Shown: positions 1-7,807 of the stretch, piece after piece
Position numbering within the stretch: position 1 is the first letter of the stretch
How the letters are laid out: every line of letters begins with the position of its first letter
NCBI GenBank assembly: GCA_964584325.1
Contig: CAZOZP010000036.1
Span: 1 to 35,839, forward strand
From: CAZOZP01 sp964584325
GTDB lineage: Bacteria > Bacteroidota > Ignavibacteria > Ignavibacteriales > Melioribacteraceae
DNA length: 35,839 bases
Direction of reading: 5' to 3'
Notes under the pieces: generated by a model
The model's input: only the letters and a program-made list of their open reading frames with translations
The model's database searches: none
What the model was told of the DNA's origin: nothing
Position numbers and translations under genes: made by a program

Positions 1-39
1 TTAGATTGAAATCTATTTTATTCTAAATACTTAAATATT

Positions 40-1020
40 ATGATTACTGCGCAAATAATTGAATGTATTAATAATTCAAAAAGTTTTTTGATTACAACTC
101 ATATAAATCCTGATGGTGATGCTATTGGTTCTGAATTATCTCTTGCAAATTTGCTTTTAGATATGGGAAAGGATGTGAGAGTTATTAATCACTCCGCTAC
201 ACCTGATTTTCTGCAATTTCTTGATCCTTACTCATTCATTAAATGTTTTAATAATATGAGTGATCCTGTATATATTGAGTCTGTCGACACAATAATATGT
301 GTTGATTTTAACAAATTAAGTCGTGCCGGATTACTTGAGAAGTATATACGTGATTCAAAAGCTTTTAAGATTTGTATAGATCATCATACTGATCCTGAAT
401 TATTTTTTGATTTGCAGTATATTGATCCTGAATATTCTGCAACCGGTGAAATTATATACGATATAATGAAAAATGCAGGGATTAAATTAAATATAAAGAA
501 TACTCCTGAACTTATTTATTCTGCAATTATGACAGATACTGGTTCATTTAAATATAATCGCACCACATCAAGAGTTCATCTTATTGCAGCTGAACTGATT
601 GAGTTGGGAGTTAATCCTACTTATATTGCTGATATGATTTATAATCAATATAGCATACAACACAATATTATTTTAGGAAAAGCTCTTGCTTCTTCAATTA
701 TTTCAGAGGATAAAAAAGTAAACTGCATGTTCATTACGCGAAAAGAGATGGAAGAAATTTTAGGCAATGAAGATGAAGTCGAAGGAATAGTTAATCATGC
801 TTTATCTGTAAAAGGAATTAAAATAGGAGTATTCATTAGTCCGGTCAGTGATGGTATTAAAATTAATTTTAGATCGAAAGGCAGTTTGGCAATCAACGGA
901 CTTGCGGCTGAATTCGGTGGGGGTGGACATATTAATGCTGCCGGTGCAAGAATTAAAGATGCGGAAGTGGAAGAATATGTTCCACTTGTAATGAAAGCTG
1001 CTTCAAATTACACAAAATAG
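40..1020 (+). CDS. nrnA: DHH-family phosphoesterase, NrnA-like oligoribonuclease / pAp phosphatase
   Basis: A cytoplasmic Mn-dependent phosphoesterase of the DHH/DHHA1 superfamily. NrnA members degrade 2-5 nt RNA and dephosphorylate pAp. What is visible: an N-terminal HINPDGDAIGS motif (Asp25 and Asp27 as metal ligands), the family-naming DHH triad at residues 114-116 (IDHHTDPE) and a C-terminal DHHA1 glycine-rich GGGGHINAAGA near residue 292. At 326 aa it has the usual NrnA length and is much shorter than RecJ. The ATG at 40 is the first start in frame and leaves a short AT-rich leader at the window edge. The aminopeptidase gene starts 7 nt after the stop, so the two are probably co-transcribed. 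The family is clear; the exact substrate (nanoRNA, pAp or c-di-AMP breakdown products) is inferred. Confidence 0.9.
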   Translation: MITAQIIECINNSKSFLITTHINPDGDAIGSELSLANLLLDMGKDVRVINHSATPDFLQFLDPYSFIKCFNNMSDPVYIESVDTIICVDFNKLSRAGLLEKYIRDSKAFKICIDHHTDPELFFDLQYIDPEYSATGEIIYDIMKNAGIKLNIKNTPELIYSAIMTDTGSFKYNRTTSRVHLIAAELIELGVNPTYIADMIYNQYSIQHNIILGKALASSIISEDKKVNCMFITRKEMEEILGNEDEVEGIVNHALSVKGIKIGVFISPVSDGIKINFRSKGSLAINGLAAEFGGGGHINAAGARIKDAEVEEYVPLVMKAASNYTK

Positions 1021-1027
1021 GGAATGT

Positions 1028-2524
1028 ATGGATAGTTTTGTTATAAAATGTCTGAATGAAAGATCTCCTGCTGATAAGGAACTGATTATAGAATTTTTTC
1101 AAGATACATTAAAACTCACAGCTTATGAATCAGTATATAATTTGAAAATACCTGAGCGAATTATTCAGCAGTTTAAAAGTGCCCAAATATCTGATGTGGC
1201 TATTGATACAATTGACGGAAATCCGGAAACAGTTCTTTTTATAAAAGAAGAAGAAGTTAAAAAATTTAGTTATGATTTTATTAGACATAAGCTTTGTTCT
1301 GTCTTTTCATCAGTTAAGAATAAGGGTTACGAGAGAGTTACTATAAATATTCCCATATTTAACAAGGATGAAATATTCTTAAAATATAAAAAAATCTACT
1401 TCAGTGCTTTTTTTGAAGGAATTTATTATGGGGCATACTCATTTGACTATTTCAAGAAAGAGAAAGAAAAAACTAGTGTGAAAGAGGTTGTGTTTATAAA
1501 TGCTGATACTCAATATATGTCTTCAATTCACAAGCAAGTACAGATAATTATGGAATCTGTATATTTCTCGAGAGATTTAATAAATCTTCCAGGAAATATA
1601 ATTACCCCGCATGAACTTGCACATCGTACAATTGAGAAAACGAGAGAAGCTAAAATTGATGTTGCTGTGCTTGGGGAAGATGAATTAATTCAAAGAGGAC
1701 TTAACGGGATAATGTCTGTTGGCAGGGCAAGTGTTAATCAGCCAAGACTAATTCTTCTTCACTATAATCCCGGATTATCTGATTTGAAAAAAATTGCGCT
1801 GGTTGGAAAAGCCGTTACTTATGATGCTGGAGGATTATCTCTTAAACCTACTGAATCAATGCTTGATATGAAGATTGATATGTCGGGAGGTGCTGTAGTT
1901 ATTGGAGCAATTCTCGCAGCTGCTAAACTTGAACTTCCCGTAGAAATTATTGCTGTTGTTCCTGCAGTAGAAAATGTGATATCCGGAAATGCCTTTAAGC
2001 CGGGTGATATTATTCGAACATATTCCGGTAAGTCTGTTGAGATCCGGGATACAGATGCCGAGGGAAGGCTGATACTTGCAGATTCAATAGAGTATATTTC
2101 CACACAGCATCCTGAAATAATTATTGATATCGCTACTCTCACAGGGGGATGTGTAGTTGGGTTAGGAGAGTTTATTGCAGGTTTGTTTTCCAATGATTCA
2201 AAACTTGCTGCAGATTTGCTGGCTGCTTCAGAAAACACCGATGAACATATCTGGCGTTTACCTTTAATGGATGAATTTGCTGAGTACATTAAATCTGACA
2301 TTGCAGAAATTAAAAATTTGGGGCCAAGATGGGGCAGTCCAATAACAGCTGCCAAATTCCTTGAAAGTTTTGTAGGAAAAAACATAAAATGGGCTCATCT
2401 TGATATTGCCGGACCTGCAGGTAAAAGTAAGTTCAAGTCATATACTGAAAAGTATAATACAGCATTTGGCGTTAGGCTTTTGGTTGATTATTTAGCAACG
2501 GCAGCTTCTGAACCATATTCGTGA
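1028..2524 (+). CDS. pepA: M17 leucyl aminopeptidase
   Basis: A cytosolic two-metal aminopeptidase that removes N-terminal residues from peptides. The C-terminal catalytic domain (from about residue 180) carries VGKAVTYDAGGLSLKP with metal ligands Lys261 and Asp266, the third ligand Asp284 in DMKIDMSGG, and TDAEGRLILAD with Asp343, Glu345 and catalytic Arg347. The family signature normally reads NTDAEGRL; here the first residue is Asp. The N-terminal domain (about 1-170) is poorly conserved, as is usual for M17. Length (498 aa) is normal. An ATG at 1024 opens only a three-residue frame, so 1028 is the start. The last 37 nt overlap the 3' end of the convergent LolD-type ATPase gene. Confidence 0.93.
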   Translation: MDSFVIKCLNERSPADKELIIEFFQDTLKLTAYESVYNLKIPERIIQQFKSAQISDVAIDTIDGNPETVLFIKEEEVKKFSYDFIRHKLCSVFSSVKNKGYERVTINIPIFNKDEIFLKYKKIYFSAFFEGIYYGAYSFDYFKKEKEKTSVKEVVFINADTQYMSSIHKQVQIIMESVYFSRDLINLPGNIITPHELAHRTIEKTREAKIDVAVLGEDELIQRGLNGIMSVGRASVNQPRLILLHYNPGLSDLKKIALVGKAVTYDAGGLSLKPTESMLDMKIDMSGGAVVIGAILAAAKLELPVEIIAVVPAVENVISGNAFKPGDIIRTYSGKSVEIRDTDAEGRLILADSIEYISTQHPEIIIDIATLTGGCVVGLGEFIAGLFSNDSKLAADLLAASENTDEHIWRLPLMDEFAEYIKSDIAEIKNLGPRWGSPITAAKFLESFVGKNIKWAHLDIAGPAGKSKFKSYTEKYNTAFGVRLLVDYLATAASEPYS

Positions 2525-3186
2525 ACCGTTCCATCCTTTATTTCTATAATCCTATGAGCAATTTTCATTAGTTCAGGATTATGAGTAGCAATAAGAAAGG
2601 ATACACCCATTTCAATATTCAATTCAGTTATCAATTGATTTATGGATTCTCCATTTACCGAATCAAGGTTTCCTGTAGGTTCATCAGCAAAAATAATTTT
2701 CGGATTATTTACTATAGCCCTTGCAATTGCAACTCTCTGCTGCTCTCCTCCGCTTAATTGTGCAGGTTTGTTCATCAACCTTGCGCTTAGTCCTACCTTT
2801 CCGAGTATATGTTCGGAAATTCTAAGAGATTCGCTAAGGTTGTGACCTCCAATCATCAGTGGGATTGCGACATTCTCTACTGCAGAAAACTCGGGCATAA
2901 GATGATGGAACTGAAAGACAAAACCTAATTGCGAATTCCGAAAAGCTGACAATTTCTTGTCGGATAACTCTGAAATGATTACATCATCAATAATAACTTT
3001 TCCACTATCTGGCTTATCCAGACCACCAAGAAGATGGAGCAGAGTACTTTTACCTGCTCCTGATGCTCCAACAAGTACAGTAATTCGGCTTTTTTCAATT
3101 TCCATATTTATATTTTTTAAAATATGAAGCTTTTGGTAAGAATCAATTGAATAAGACTTATAAAGATTTGTTGTTTTAAGAATCAT
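2488..3186 (-). CDS. lolD: LolD-type ABC transporter ATP-binding protein
   Basis: The ATPase subunit of an inner-membrane MacB/LolCDE-type transporter, driving lipoprotein release or another mechanotransmission function. It has Walker A GASGAGKST (residues 40-48), Q-loop region FVFQFHHLMPE (about 89-99), signature LSGGEQQRVAIARA (from 144), Walker B IIFADEP (164-170) with catalytic Glu, and the ATHNPE switch histidine near the end. At 232 aa it is a typical LolD. It is the third gene of the operon, with its ATG one base after the stop of the upstream permease. The FQFHHLMPEFSAVENV stretch is very typical of LolD. Whether lipoproteins are the true cargo outside Proteobacteria is an inference from the two FtsX-type partners. 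Confidence 0.9.
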   Translation of the reverse strand: MILKTTNLYKSYSIDSYQKLHILKNINMEIEKSRITVLVGASGAGKSTLLHLLGGLDKPDSGKVIIDDVIISELSDKKLSAFRNSQLGFVFQFHHLMPEFSAVENVAIPLMIGGHNLSESLRISEHILGKVGLSARLMNKPAQLSGGEQQRVAIARAIVNNPKIIFADEPTGNLDSVNGESINQLITELNIEMGVSFLIATHNPELMKIAHRIIEIKDGTVHEYGSEAAVAK

Positions 3187-3187
3187 A

Positions 3188-4393
3188 TTACTCCCATTTG
3201 ATTGCTTCGATTATTGATCCGGACGAAGCCTTAACCGCTGGTAAAACAGCAGCCGCCAGACTTAAAATTACAGAGACAGATGAAACTGCAACTACATCAA
3301 TTATTGAAATTTCTATAGGGATTGCATCAATAATATACCTTGAAGGATCAAGCGGATAAACTTTATAACTAAGCTGGATGTAACAAACTGCCAAGCCGAT
3401 TACTAAACCAATAATTGTTCCTGCAGCTCCGATTAGTAATCCTTCAAAGATAAAAATCTTAACTATTGATTTACGTTCTGCTCCCATTGATTTCAAAACA
3501 CCAATATCTTTCTTCTTTTCTATGACGAACATAGCCAAAGATCCAAGAATATTGAAAGTAGCAACAGCTATAATCAAACAAAGAATTACATACGCCGTCC
3601 ATCGTTCTATCATCATAACATCATATAAATCTTTGTGAAGATCATACCAGGAATAAACCGTGACATTTAGAGACTCACCGGATTCAATTTTAGCTTTAAT
3701 TCTGTCGGTATCCGAAAGATCCTTTAGCCTGATTTCATAACCGCTTACAATACCTTTCATGCCAAATATCTTTTCAGCGGATTCCTTATCTGTAAATGAA
3801 AAGAAAAAATCAATATCGCGGCTATTTGTTTCAAAAATTCCGGTAATTACAAATTTCTTGGATTGTGGTATTCCAAAATTAAGAAATACTTTTTCAATAT
3901 TTGAAAATGATGATACTATTAATGTATCACCGGTGAAAACCCCAAGTCGAATAGCCAGAATTGAACTAATAAGAATTCCGGAATCAGAGGTTCGAGGATA
4001 TGACCCGGATACAATTTTTTTTGCAATACCTTCATTGTTTTTGTCAGATAAATTTAATCCTTTTAGTGTAATTACTTCGTATTTGCCATTATTAAAAAGA
4101 ATTACCTTGCCTTCGGCATACTCTTCATAATAAGAGATTTCAGAAATTGATCCTAGAAGTGAATCTATTTTAAATATATCAGCATTTTCTTTATTCAAAA
4201 TTCTAATATGTGGTTCAAATTCAATCAAATTTTTTACTACGAGTGAACTGAATCCGTTAAAAACTGAAAGTACAATTATTAGAGCGGCAACACCAATTGT
4301 AATTCCAAAAACAGATATCAAAGAAATAAAGGAAATAAGATTTAAGCTATGCTTAGCTCTCAAATATCTTTTGGCAATAAATAATTCAAACAT
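3188..4393 (-). CDS. LolC/LolE-type FtsX-domain ABC permease
   Basis: The inner-membrane permease half of the Lol-type exporter (401 aa). It opens with FIAKRYLRAKHSLNLIS just before the first membrane helix (about 23-48), which is the typical LolC/LolE start. A large periplasmic domain (about 50-265) follows, then three C-terminal helices (about 268-290, 316-340 and 365-385) forming the FtsX domain. The loop ERKSIVKIFIFEGLLIG is the usual coupling region. It ends with SIIEAIKWE, matching the PxxSLRxE-like tail of these permeases. Its ATG overlaps the upstream permease stop by one base (TAATG), which favours coupled translation and a heterodimer. Assignment to LolC versus LolE is not possible from sequence reading alone. 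Confidence 0.87.
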   Translation of the reverse strand: MFELFIAKRYLRAKHSLNLISFISLISVFGITIGVAALIIVLSVFNGFSSLVVKNLIEFEPHIRILNKENADIFKIDSLLGSISEISYYEEYAEGKVILFNNGKYEVITLKGLNLSDKNNEGIAKKIVSGSYPRTSDSGILISSILAIRLGVFTGDTLIVSSFSNIEKVFLNFGIPQSKKFVITGIFETNSRDIDFFFSFTDKESAEKIFGMKGIVSGYEIRLKDLSDTDRIKAKIESGESLNVTVYSWYDLHKDLYDVMMIERWTAYVILCLIIAVATFNILGSLAMFVIEKKKDIGVLKSMGAERKSIVKIFIFEGLLIGAAGTIIGLVIGLAVCYIQLSYKVYPLDPSRYIIDAIPIEISIIDVVAVSSVSVILSLAAAVLPAVKASSGSIIEAIKWE

Positions 4394-5619
4394 TATTCAA
4401 ATCTCAATGATTTTACCGGTCTTATTTTTGCTGCTGTTGCACTAGGTAATACAGAGGCAATAATGGTCAGAATAAATGTTCCAGCTGAAACAACAATATA
4501 ATTCTGAATATTAAAAGATATATCAAAAGAAGAAATAAAATAAATCTCTGATGGAAGGCTAATTATATTAAATTCATTCTGCATAAATGTAACAATAACT
4601 GCAATGAGATTGCCGGTAATAATTCCTATGCAAGATATAATAATTCCTTGAAGGAGATAAATTCTTAGGATTAGTGAATTTTTTGCTCCGAGTGATTTAA
4701 GAATACCAATATCAGAAGTTTTTTCTATGATTATCATAAGAAGTGTGCCGATAATATTAAAAACAGCAACAATTATAATTAGACCAAGAATAATCGGAAT
4801 CGGTTTTTTCTGCAATTCGAGCCAGGTGAAAATATTAGAATACATTTCAAAAACAGTTTTAACATTATATGGATAACCAAAGAAGGACTGCAATTTTCCG
4901 GCAATTGAATCGGCTGCTGAGACTTTGGAAAGCTCTATATTATAACCGCTTAGGAATCCGTCTAGAGCAAAAAGATTCTGAGCTGCATCGAAACTGATAT
5001 AAACGCGTTTGTCATCGTATTCGGCCATTCCGCTTTCATATATTCCAGTAACATAGAATTGCATAATACCGGGGGGATTTTCAAAATCAGGCAGTTTATC
5101 ACCTTGCAGTCCAAAAAGAACAATCTTATCATTTAATTTAATACTGAGTTTGTCGGCAAGTTTTTTTCCGACAAGAATTCCATCTGAAGTGCCAGTGTAG
5201 TTGAAGGAATAACTGCCTGAAGAAATATATTTCTTCAATCCGGGAGCTCCTCTATCAGGTATTATTCCGTAAACTGCAATTCCGTCATTGTATTTGCCGG
5301 CTTTAAGCATTGCAGTTTTTAGAACGAAAGGGGAAGTATTAGTTAGCAGAGTACCGATTTGCTTTTCAATAAAAGGCAAAACTTCCGGATATGGATCAAG
5401 ATTTTTTTTACTGAATGAAGTTATATAAATATGGGAATTAAATCCGGTTACTTTTTTTTCAACGGCATTTTCGAATCCTTCAAGAACATTAAGAGTTATT
5501 ATCAGAACAGTTACACCAAGTGCAATACCTCCGATTGAAATAGCTGAAATAACAGAAATGAATTTAGAATCCTTTCGGGATTTAAGGTATCTTGAAGCAA
5601 TAAAAAAAGGAAAACTCAT
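4393..5619 (-). CDS. LolC/LolE-type FtsX-domain ABC permease, first gene of the operon
   Basis: Second FtsX-family permease, a paralogue of the next gene: four membrane helices, one after the N-terminal FIASRYLKSRKDSKFIS and three near the C-terminus, around a periplasmic domain. The open frame extends upstream to an ATG at 5670 and a TTG at 5685. I prefer the ATG at 5619 because MSFPFFIASRYLKSR then aligns with MFELFIAKRYLRAK of its partner, and because the longer versions run into a divergent promoter-like site for the tRNA cluster. From 5619 the protein is 408 aa. It ends with IRPVKSLRFE, the typical tail. With the downstream permease and LolD-type ATPase it forms a complete transporter that probably acts in outer-membrane lipoprotein sorting. 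Confidence 0.83.
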   Translation of the reverse strand: MSFPFFIASRYLKSRKDSKFISVISAISIGGIALGVTVLIITLNVLEGFENAVEKKVTGFNSHIYITSFSKKNLDPYPEVLPFIEKQIGTLLTNTSPFVLKTAMLKAGKYNDGIAVYGIIPDRGAPGLKKYISSGSYSFNYTGTSDGILVGKKLADKLSIKLNDKIVLFGLQGDKLPDFENPPGIMQFYVTGIYESGMAEYDDKRVYISFDAAQNLFALDGFLSGYNIELSKVSAADSIAGKLQSFFGYPYNVKTVFEMYSNIFTWLELQKKPIPIILGLIIIVAVFNIIGTLLMIIIEKTSDIGILKSLGAKNSLILRIYLLQGIIISCIGIITGNLIAVIVTFMQNEFNIISLPSEIYFISSFDISFNIQNYIVVSAGTFILTIIASVLPSATAAKIRPVKSLRFE

Positions 5620-5678
5620 AATCACCAATATTAACACACAGAAAATAACAAAAAAGATTTTAATTTTCATTGAAATAT

Positions 5679-5707
5679 TTGACAATGGGATGATAAAATA
5701 TTAATTT
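5679..5707 (+). promoter_or_regulatory. sigma70-like promoter of the tRNA cluster
   Basis: TTGACA at 5679-5684, a 17-nt spacer and TAATTT at 5702-5707. The expected transcription start near 5714 lies about 19 nt before tRNA-Pro. The site overlaps the optional 5' extension of the divergent permease frame, which argues against that extension. Confidence 0.5.
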
Positions 5708-5732
5708 TAGAACCTGTTATTTTTTTGGTTTT

Positions 5733-5807
5733 CGGGGCGTAGCGTAGCCCGGTTAGCGCGCCTGCTTTGGGAGCAGGAGGTCGCAGGTTCGAATCCTGCC
5801 GCCCCGA
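5733..5807 (+). tRNA. tRNA-Pro(UGG)
   Basis: Cloverleaf: acceptor CGGGGCG (5733-5739) pairs with CGCCCCG (5800-5806), discriminator A at 5807. The anticodon stem CCTGC/GCAGG encloses loop TTTGGGA with anticodon TGG at 5768-5770. The T-arm is GCAGG TTCGAAT CCTGC. The 3' CCA is not encoded. Confidence 0.96.
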
Positions 5808-5847
5808 CAAAATTGTTCTTAATATAATGAAATCGCAAAATTTCAAT

Positions 5848-5921
5848 GCGCCAGTAGCTCAATTGGATAGAGCAACAGCCTTCTAAGCTGTAGGTTAGTG
5901 GTTCGAGTCCACTCTGGCGTA
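5848..5921 (+). tRNA. tRNA-Arg(UCU)
   Basis: Acceptor GCGCCAG (5848-5854) pairs with CTGGCGT (5914-5920, one G-U pair), discriminator A. The anticodon stem ACAGC/GCTGT encloses loop CTTCTAA with anticodon TCT at 5882-5884. The D-arm carries the standard AGCTCAATTGGATAGAGC. The 3' CCA is not encoded. Confidence 0.96.
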
Positions 5922-5932
5922 CGAAACTTTAT

Positions 5933-6007
5933 GGTGGGCGTAGCTCAGTTGGTTAGAGCGTCTGGTTGTGGCCCAGAAGGTCGTGGGTTCAAGTCCCATC
6001 GTTCACC
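5933..6007 (+). tRNA. tRNA-His(GUG)
   Basis: The gene includes the extra G at position -1 (5933) facing C73 (6007), the hallmark of tRNA-His. The acceptor contains two adjacent G-U pairs (5938 with 6002, 5937 with 6003). The anticodon stem TCTGG/CCAGA encloses loop TTGTGGC with GTG at 5968-5970. The T-arm has TTCAAGT. CCA is not encoded. Confidence 0.95.
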
Positions 6008-6066
6008 CAAAAAAAATATTTTATTTTAACTAATAAAACATTATATTTGGAATCTTGAAATATTAA

Positions 6067-6140
6067 GGCCCGTTGGTGTAACTGGTTAACACGTTGCCCT
6101 TTCACGGCAAAGAGTACGGGTTCGAGTCCCGTACGGGTCA
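6067..6140 (+). tRNA. tRNA-Glu(UUC)
   Basis: Acceptor GGCCCGT (6067-6073) pairs with ACGGGTC (6133-6139, one G-U pair), discriminator A. The anticodon stem TTGCC/GGCAA encloses loop CTTTCAC with TTC at 6101-6103. The T-arm is TACGGG TTCGAGT CCCGTA. CCA is not encoded. It is the last gene of the cluster. Confidence 0.96.
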
Positions 6141-6141
6141 C

Positions 6142-6171
6142 AAAGCCCTCAGATCACTGAGGGCTTTTTTA
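6142..6171 (+). terminator. rho-independent terminator of the tRNA cluster
   Basis: An 11-bp perfect stem (AAAGCCCTCAG at 6142-6152, CTGAGGGCTTT at 6157-6167) with loop ATCA, running into six T. It begins one base after tRNA-Glu. Confidence 0.92.
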
Positions 6172-6291
6172 TTAGAAGTCAATGGGTTAAAGACTTATAA
6201 TAAATTTGTTTAATTGTGCAGGGAAGGGTATCACATTTAATGCAAAAAAATAATGTTAAGTAATATTTTCTGATTGATATTTAGATATTTA

Positions 6292-6319
6292 TTGGGTTAT
6301 ATTAAATTTTATATATTAT
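6292..6319 (+). promoter_or_regulatory. possible promoter of the lipoprotein gene
   Basis: TTGGGT (6292-6297), a 16-nt spacer and TATTAT (6314-6319), about 57 nt before the lipoprotein ATG. The rest of the stretch 6172-6375 is AT-rich without other visible structure. The region is AT-rich enough that a chance match is possible. Confidence 0.3.
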
Positions 6320-6375
6320 GCAAAAAGTGATTAGTAATTGATAAAGTACTATAAAACCAATCAAAGGAGGGCTTA

Positions 6376-7455
6376 ATGCAAAAGAAAAAGTTGATACCGT
6401 TAATAGTTTTACTTTTTTCTTTTATTCTATTTTCATGTGCTGTTGTTCCGACAACAAAAGTATGGCAACCTTGGACTCGTTCTTTTGAAAAGCCGGGAAC
6501 GGTATTAACAGAAGGAGCTACTGTTTGGATAAATGTTACAGGGGAAAATACTGCATTGATCGGAGAAAATTCGCTCTTACACCGGGAAATGACTGACATC
6601 TTAAGTGATATGCTTGATAGAAAGGGTCTTAAAATACAGGAATCGGTGGCCTCATATAACTTTTTACTACAATATAGAACTGAAAGGCACGACAAGAATG
6701 AGACTAGCGTTTATGCAAATTCACAATCTTCAGCAAATTCCTCATCATCAAATTCATTTGGATTCCTAATTGCTGCTTTAATAAGTTCGTCGCAAAGCAG
6801 TGCATACGGTTCTGCAGAGGCAAAAAGTGTTAATGTTGAATCCTACACACATATTATTTCTCTTGAAATTGATAACGGAAAGGAAATTATTTATAAAGGG
6901 GAATCCTATTGGGATTCCTCAAGCCCGGATATACGCGGAGTGTTGAGAAGCGCACTTCAAATACTTGTTAACAATCTCGGACTGGAAAACAAAAATATTC
7001 CGCGAGTGCCGAAAGTAAAATCGGATTATGTTGATAATTATTTTATAAATCAGATTAAAGGGCAGTGGTTTGCTTCTCCCGCACTCCCCTATAAAACTAT
7101 TTTTGCCGATTATAGTTACTATAAATACTCAAGTCCGAAAAATATTAAAGATCCCTTCGCTTACGAAGCTTATGTGGATTTGCTCGAAACTGCAGAATTC
7201 GCTCTGCCGACAGGTTCTAATGATTACAGTAATCCGGTTGAAATGTCACTTTGGAAAACAGTTCAATTGAGCGGGTGTTACTATTTAGGTAGAGATGAAA
7301 ATCCTTCGTATATTATTATAAATCTTAAAGGAACGAGTAGTGGATATACTGTAGATAACTGCAAGACAGTTACCAAAGATGAATATAAAATATTTGAAGA
7401 AAAAATGCGAAATTGGAAAAAAGCTTTGAATCATTTTTTTAACTATTATGAATAG
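6376..7455 (+). CDS. lipoprotein of unknown function
   Basis: 359 aa. A strong Shine-Dalgarno (AGGAGGG at about 6365-6371) precedes the ATG. The N-terminus is a lipoprotein signal: MQKKK, a hydrophobic core at 6-19 and a lipobox LFSC with Cys21 (+2 Ala, so probably sorted to the outer membrane). Residues about 60-100 (LHREMTDILSDMLDRKG, then FLLQYRTERHDK) resemble a small alpha/beta domain found in many lipoproteins. Residues about 115-155 are a Ser-rich stretch around a short hydrophobic patch (FGFLIAALI). The remainder, about 160-359, is a mixed-composition domain with a single later Cys pair. I do not recognise the family. It stands alone between the tRNA cluster and the convergent HIT gene (7-nt gap), behind its own likely promoter. 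Confidence 0.8.
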   Translation: MQKKKLIPLIVLLFSFILFSCAVVPTTKVWQPWTRSFEKPGTVLTEGATVWINVTGENTALIGENSLLHREMTDILSDMLDRKGLKIQESVASYNFLLQYRTERHDKNETSVYANSQSSANSSSSNSFGFLIAALISSSQSSAYGSAEAKSVNVESYTHIISLEIDNGKEIIYKGESYWDSSSPDIRGVLRSALQILVNNLGLENKNIPRVPKVKSDYVDNYFINQIKGQWFASPALPYKTIFADYSYYKYSSPKNIKDPFAYEAYVDLLETAEFALPTGSNDYSNPVEMSLWKTVQLSGCYYLGRDENPSYIIINLKGTSSGYTVDNCKTVTKDEYKIFEEKMRNWKKALNHFFNYYE

Positions 7456-7462
7456 TTAATTA

Positions 7463-7807
7463 TCAGCCCGGAGGCCAGTTTAGTTTTCTTCCGCCGAGAA
7501 GGTGTATATGAAGATGATAAACTTCCTGGCCTCCGTTTTGTCCGCAATTAATAACCAAACGGTAACCATCTTTATCAATCTTTTCATCAACTGCAATTTT
7601 CTGTGCTGCGTTAATTAGTTTTCCTAATAATTCTGAATGCTTAACAGAATCAATATCCTGAGAAGTGGGAATTTCAATTTTCGGAATAATAAGAATATGA
7701 ACAGGTGCCTGAGGATTGATATCTCTAAAGGCAAGTACCGACTCATCCTCGAATACAATTGAAGAAGGAATTTCCCGATTAATTATTTTTGTAAAAATTG
7801 TACTCAT
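7463..7807 (-). CDS. HIT-family (histidine triad) protein, HINT-like nucleotide hydrolase
   Basis: 114 aa, the normal size for HINT branch proteins, which hydrolyse purine nucleoside phosphoramidates and aminoacyl-adenylates in the cytoplasm. The catalytic motif YHLHIHLLGG has His98, His100 and His102, the canonical H-x-H-x-H-x-x. Other family features are the N-terminal IFTKIINREIPSSIVFEDE and the HILIIPK strand. Its ATG overlaps the TGA of the upstream sigma54 regulator by 4 nt (ATGA), so it is translated as the last gene of the long directon. No link between its chemistry and the regulator is evident; HIT genes are often carried at the end of unrelated operons. Confidence 0.92.
   Translation of the reverse strand: MSTIFTKIINREIPSSIVFEDESVLAFRDINPQAPVHILIIPKIEIPTSQDIDSVKHSELLGKLINAAQKIAVDEKIDKDGYRLVINCGQNGGQEVYHLHIHLLGGRKLNWPPG

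Noticed and set aside
1819..2385. 188-codon open frame on the minus strand inside the aminopeptidase gene
   Set aside because: It is antisense to the conserved catalytic domain, has no ribosome-binding site or recognisable product, and its composition follows the gene on the other strand.
5620..5685. N-terminal extension of the first FtsX-type permease
   Set aside because: The extra residues are absent from its paralogue and overlap a TTGACA/TAATTT promoter for the tRNAs; the start at 5619 fits the family better.
5733..6375. Integrated element at the tRNA cluster
   Set aside because: No integrase, no repeated tRNA 3' end downstream, and the neighbouring genes are ordinary core genes.
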